DNA from: CAZOJJ01 sp964580105
GTDB lineage: Bacteria; Bacteroidota; Rhodothermia; Rhodothermales; Rubricoccaceae
Direction of reading: 5' to 3'
NCBI GenBank assembly: GCA_964580105.1
Contig: CAZOJJ010000083.1
Location: forward strand, 1 to 9,146
Length of the DNA stretch: 9,146 nucleotides
Shown in pieces: positions 7,201 through 9,146 of the stretch (position 1 is the first letter of the stretch; the number at the start of each line of letters is the position of its first letter). The notes beneath the pieces were generated by a model. It saw only the letters and a list, made by a program, of their open reading frames with translations. It was not told where the DNA came from and made no database searches. Made by a program: the position numbers and the translations under genes.

Positions 7201-7855
7201 CGGCATCGGGATGGAGGCGGCGTTCCTGCCCAAGCTCTTCGACGCGTTCACGCAGGCGTCGTCGGGCTACGGGCGGTCCTACGAGGGGAGCGGCCTCGGC
7301 CTCGCCATCGTCAAACGCGTGGTGGACCTGATGGGCGGGCGGATCACCGTGCAGAGCCGGCCGGAGGAGGGGACCACGTTCACCGTCGTACTCCCCCGGC
7401 TCGACCGGGTGAACGGGCGGCCCGCCGGCGTGCCCGCCGTGGGCACGCGGACCAGCGCACCCGTGCTGGAGGGCGCCCGCCTGCTCGTCGTCGAGCCGGA
7501 CCCCGACGTGCGGGCGGTCGTGGAGGACGCCCTCGGCGCCTACAGCACGCTCGTCGTGGTGGACACCCTCTCGGAGGCGCTCCGCGAGGCCCGCGCGATG
7601 CCCTACGACGTCGTCCTGGTGGGCGAGCCGCTCGACGACCCGGACGAGGAGCGCCGGGCCGTCCGGGCCCTCCGCAGCCTGCCGGGCTATGCCGCCACCC
7701 CCGTCGCCCTCCTGGCCGACGGGCGGGACGACCCGGCGCGCTTCGAGCGGCTGGGCTACGACCAGGTGCTCACGAAGCCCGTCGAGGCCGAGGCGCTCCG
7801 CCGGCTGGTGGAAGGGCTGCTGACCCACGCGGAGAGCGTCGTCGCCGAAGGGTGA
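4250..7855 (+). CDS. Propeller-sensor hybrid histidine kinase with degenerate receiver
   Basis: This 1201-residue inner-membrane kinase probably senses a periplasmic ligand. It has a signal peptide (1-29, cut after VFA), two-component-propeller repeats (about 40-650; examples GLWMALDNGIARID at 326-339 and LWFGTEDGLLRYD at 628-640), a Y_Y_Y domain (about 690-765), one membrane helix (772-792) and a coiled coil (about 795-835). The HisKA domain carries H841 in SHELRTP. The ATPase domain has N956, D983 in DTGIG, an F-box (996-1000) and GSGLGL (1013-1018), so the kinase core looks active. The C-terminal receiver-like domain (about 1075-1195) has lost the phospho-acceptor (G1125 where Asp is expected), the switch Thr (L1155) and one of the acidic pair (E1082, P1083), but keeps K1176. 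Unlike classical hybrid two-component systems it has no AraC-type DNA-binding domain, so a separate response regulator is needed. The ATG at 4250 gives a good signal peptide. Confidence 0.92.
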   Translation: MPSCSSTPLLLGRLLLVWAGLLWMSPVFAQYPSPASEEGRPYFVQRFHSRDYGLHFQNWDVVQGDQRVVYVANTGGVLAFDGASWQTVTLPEGADPAVRSLAFDEAGHLFVGGVAEVGYLAPDSLDRLRYVSLLDRLPPEHRRFGDTWTTLATPDGIFFQSFAQVARWDGEAFHVWTTPSRYHKAFVVEGTYYVREEGVGLLRAEGDRLLPVPGGDAFAEVSVFGLVPHPRGLLAVTRSEGLVLLTDAGPEPFPTDVGSYLAEYRPYDAIRLERRLQDRWVYALATFGGGVVLIDEAGHIVRIYREEAGLSADDLVLGLCEDHQGGLWMALDNGIARIDVLSPLTHFDLRQGLEGIVYDVARHRGALYAATTTGVYRLVPGGMEGVTRGGRFEPIPEIRGQTWDLLSTESGLLVTTNEGVVEWNARSRRMLTAGQAFVLHRSQVYPDRVYVGMKDGIAVLTRSPQGWVVSRHIAGLDEEIRSMEEDEGGGLWARSASTGVRHLAFDGAHDEEPDVTRYESVEGQALGGVVIERIGSRLVLMTSRKSYVVHLDPEGRPSFRRDPALEGMVSGEAGFVAKLGDDLLVSERGRRIHVYLITDGVLTDVTPPVLRSGDYRVTSAQPDYDGVLWFGTEDGLLRYDPRLEKNYAVPYPALIRSVRDRHRHLLFGEARREAGLAAGSGAPVMLSPSENALRFTFAAPTFNAPAHTEYQYRLDGFDEDWSAWSPEDYTEYTNLPGRGRYVFRVRARNAQGVVSQEATFTFGVLPPWYQTWWAYVLYVLAFGGTVWGISAWRLRAHRRELENERMVNQRLERMNARLAETNERLRQADKLKDDLLANTSHELRTPLTAILGFSSVLTEEGNADQRELATAIHRSGQRLLDTVNALLDMAKLQANMLELRPVELDAADVAADVLAMLKPLADERGLYLKLLPEGLAVPTVTDRYGLERILINLVSNAVKFTERGGVTVLLDAAPDAVVVSVRDTGIGMEAAFLPKLFDAFTQASSGYGRSYEGSGLGLAIVKRVVDLMGGRITVQSRPEEGTTFTVVLPRLDRVNGRPAGVPAVGTRTSAPVLEGARLLVVEPDPDVRAVVEDALGAYSTLVVVDTLSEALREARAMPYDVVLVGEPLDDPDEERRAVRALRSLPGYAATPVALLADGRDDPARFERLGYDQVLTKPVEAEALRRLVEGLLTHAESVVAEG

Positions 7856-7870
7856 GCGGCCGGGGAATCC

Positions 7871-7958
7871 TTCGCCTCGGCGGCGTCACGAGGTGGACGT
7901 GTGTCCTCCCGGCGTTCGCTAGGCCTCGCTATTCAGCCCATCTCGGCACCGAGGCGAA
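7871..7958. repeat. Distant 10-bp inverted repeat after the kinase gene
   Basis: TTCGCCTCGG (7871-7880) and CCGAGGCGAA (7949-7958) are perfect reverse complements separated by 68 bases, in the spacer between the kinase and the secreted-protein gene. No T-tract follows, so it is not a clear terminator. It may be chance or the edges of a small repeat. Confidence 0.3.
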
Positions 7959-7999
7959 TGCTCCCGAAGGCGATGCTCAAGGCATTTCCGTGTACCCGA

Positions 8000-8031
8000 T
8001 TTGCTTCATTCCTTCTGGTTCATTACCCTTG
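8000..8031 (+). promoter_or_regulatory. Candidate Bacteroidota-type promoter of the secreted-protein gene
   Basis: TTTG (8000-8003), a 20-base spacer and TACCCTTG (8024-8031) fit the Bacteroidota -33/-7 pattern TTTG-N19-21-TAnnTTTG, with one mismatch in the -7 box. A start site near 8038 would leave a leader of about 32 bases. The gene therefore probably has its own transcript rather than depending on the kinase. Confidence 0.45.
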
Positions 8032-8069
8032 GCCTACGGACTCCATCACGCCTTCTTTCGCTCAACCCA

Positions 8070-9146
8070 ATGAGGCCAACTATGGCGCGGTTCTATATCT
8101 CTCTCTTGTTTGGCGTGATGCTATTCGTCCCTGAGGCGGCGGCGTGGACCTGGTGCGGGGGGTTCCTGGACAGAGAGATCACGTTTCAGGTCGATGACCC
8201 CGGGCTCACCATCGACCTGGTTCTCCGCGATGCCGTGACCGGGGTAGAAGACCAATCGCTCCGCGCCACCTTCGACATGGACACCAACGTCGGGGGTGGG
8301 GAGTGCGATCATCGGGTTTGGGTGAAAGACTTCAAGCCTGAGTGGCAGCCCGAGACCCTCTACCGCGTGGAGTTCTACGACGGGGATTATAAGCTCGGCG
8401 AGCCCCCCTTCTACTCCTTCCTCTATTACGGCTGTCAGGGCAGCGGCTTCGGGGAGTCCTCGTTCTACTGCCCCTACGGCGACGTCAATAATCCGGACCT
8501 CATCGTCGTCATCCGGTACCGCGATCCCAGCAATCCGTCGTTGGGTCCGGAGGTGCTAGTGGCCCCCATTGCCTACTCAAACGACCTTGCATCTGACGAC
8601 ACCGGGATTGGGGGCTACTTCAGCGACGAGAACTGGATGATTCCATACAACCTCAACGTCGTCGCGGATGCTACCGGAGAGACGACTTATGACATCGGCT
8701 TCTTCATCACGCCGCAGGACGGCCCGCCATTCACGGTGACGGCAGATACGGACTTCATCCTGCACTCCAACGCGGTTGTAGGAGACAACGACTGGGACGG
8801 CATCTACGATTGGGTCGAGACGACGCATGGGTGGGCGCCAGCTGACCGTGTGCTCCGGTTCCCGGCAGGACGGAAGCTCATCGTCGAAGGCGACCTCACG
8901 GCCGAGGACGTGACCTTCACCACGTCCGGGCTCGTCGTCGGCGGCATCGCGGCGGCGCCCTGGGGCGGGGTGGCCGTCTACGATGGGGGCTCGCTCGACC
9001 TCGACGACTCAGTCCTTGAGTACGCCGTGATCGGCCTCTCGGTCTACAACGACGACGTGACGGTGGAGAATTCAACGGTTCGGCGCAACGGAATCGGCAT
9101 CCGGAGTGGCTACGTGCAGAACTACTGCCCCGGGCTCACGCCCTGC
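8070..9146 (+). CDS. Secreted protein with TSP3-like motif and right-handed beta-helix (partial, runs off the end)
   Basis: The frame is open from ATG 8070 (or in-frame ATG 8082) to the window edge, 359 codons without a stop. A signal peptide is clear: basic start, hydrophobic core (about 9-21), cleavage after AAA at residue 25. Residues about 26-235 form an unrecognised domain. GDNDWDGIYDWVE contains D239, D241, D243, D247 and E250, spaced like a thrombospondin type 3 calcium-binding motif. From about 262 the repeated short turns (GGVAVYDGGSLDLDDSVLEY, then VTVENSTVRRNGIGI) look like coils of a right-handed parallel beta-helix, as in pectate-lyase-like folds; this helix continues beyond the window. 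Six Cys follow the signal peptide (29, 79, 122, 134, 353, 359), allowing disulfides. A surface-binding, polysaccharide-related or adhesive role is possible, but no catalytic site is visible. Its codon use is less GC-biased than its neighbours. The expected C-terminal sorting tag cannot be checked. Confidence 0.8.
   Translation, partial: MRPTMARFYISLLFGVMLFVPEAAAWTWCGGFLDREITFQVDDPGLTIDLVLRDAVTGVEDQSLRATFDMDTNVGGGECDHRVWVKDFKPEWQPETLYRVEFYDGDYKLGEPPFYSFLYYGCQGSGFGESSFYCPYGDVNNPDLIVVIRYRDPSNPSLGPEVLVAPIAYSNDLASDDTGIGGYFSDENWMIPYNLNVVADATGETTYDIGFFITPQDGPPFTVTADTDFILHSNAVVGDNDWDGIYDWVETTHGWAPADRVLRFPAGRKLIVEGDLTAEDVTFTTSGLVVGGIAAAPWGGVAVYDGGSLDLDDSVLEYAVIGLSVYNDDVTVENSTVRRNGIGIRSGYVQNYCPGLTPC

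Noticed and set aside
4619..7828. A 1069-codon minus-strand frame opposite the sensor kinase
   Set aside because: Its composition (His, Val, Glu, Gly, Arg rich) is the mirror of the kinase codons, and it shows no motif. It is a shadow of the real gene.
7846..7874. Hairpin CGAAGG/CCTTCG at the kinase stop as a terminator
   Set aside because: Only six pairs with a 17-base loop and no following T-tract.

Overview
The window is GC-rich, and its coding regions have a strong G/C third-position bias. It combines a LolD-type lipoprotein-release ATPase, a 'two-component regulator propeller' sensor kinase of the kind abundant in Bacteroidota and Rhodothermota, and a secreted beta-helix protein with a thrombospondin-type-3-like motif. 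One promoter matches the Bacteroidota TTTG / TAnnTTTG pattern. Together these suggest a high-GC Rhodothermota (Rhodothermales-like) or related Bacteroidota-group bacterium. This is inference from gene style, not a proven identification.

Left contig (1-3872), all genes on the plus strand: a possible C-terminal scrap of a membrane protein (2-49); a 280-bp spacer with two RNA-type hairpins; a sigma-54-dependent NtrC-family response regulator (330-1712); a lolD-like ABC ATPase starting two bases after its stop (1715-2506), with an unusual N-terminal extension encoded by a polypurine/polypyrimidine tract; a 163-bp MITE-like element with 14-bp terminal inverted repeats and a TTA target duplication (2527-2689), carrying a palindromic repeat core; and quinolinate synthase nadA (2797-3810), followed by a strong terminator hairpin.

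A run of exactly 100 N (3873-3972) is a scaffold placeholder, so the true distance and even the adjacency of the two halves are uncertain.

Right contig (3973-9146): the first 25 codons of a minus-strand, probably exported protein cut by the gap; its candidate promoter, with a perfect dyad over the -35 box; a 1201-residue periplasmic-propeller histidine kinase (4250-7855) whose C-terminal receiver domain has lost its phosphorylation site; and, after a 214-bp spacer with a Bacteroidota-type promoter candidate, the N-terminal 359 codons of a secreted beta-helix protein that runs off the window.

The genes cover signal transduction (a response regulator and an unlinked kinase), envelope lipoprotein trafficking and NAD synthesis. 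Only the response regulator and lolD look like an operon. The items most worth checking are the MITE upstream of nadA, the degenerate receiver of the kinase, and the structured lolD N-terminus. I did not find a clearly new multi-gene system.
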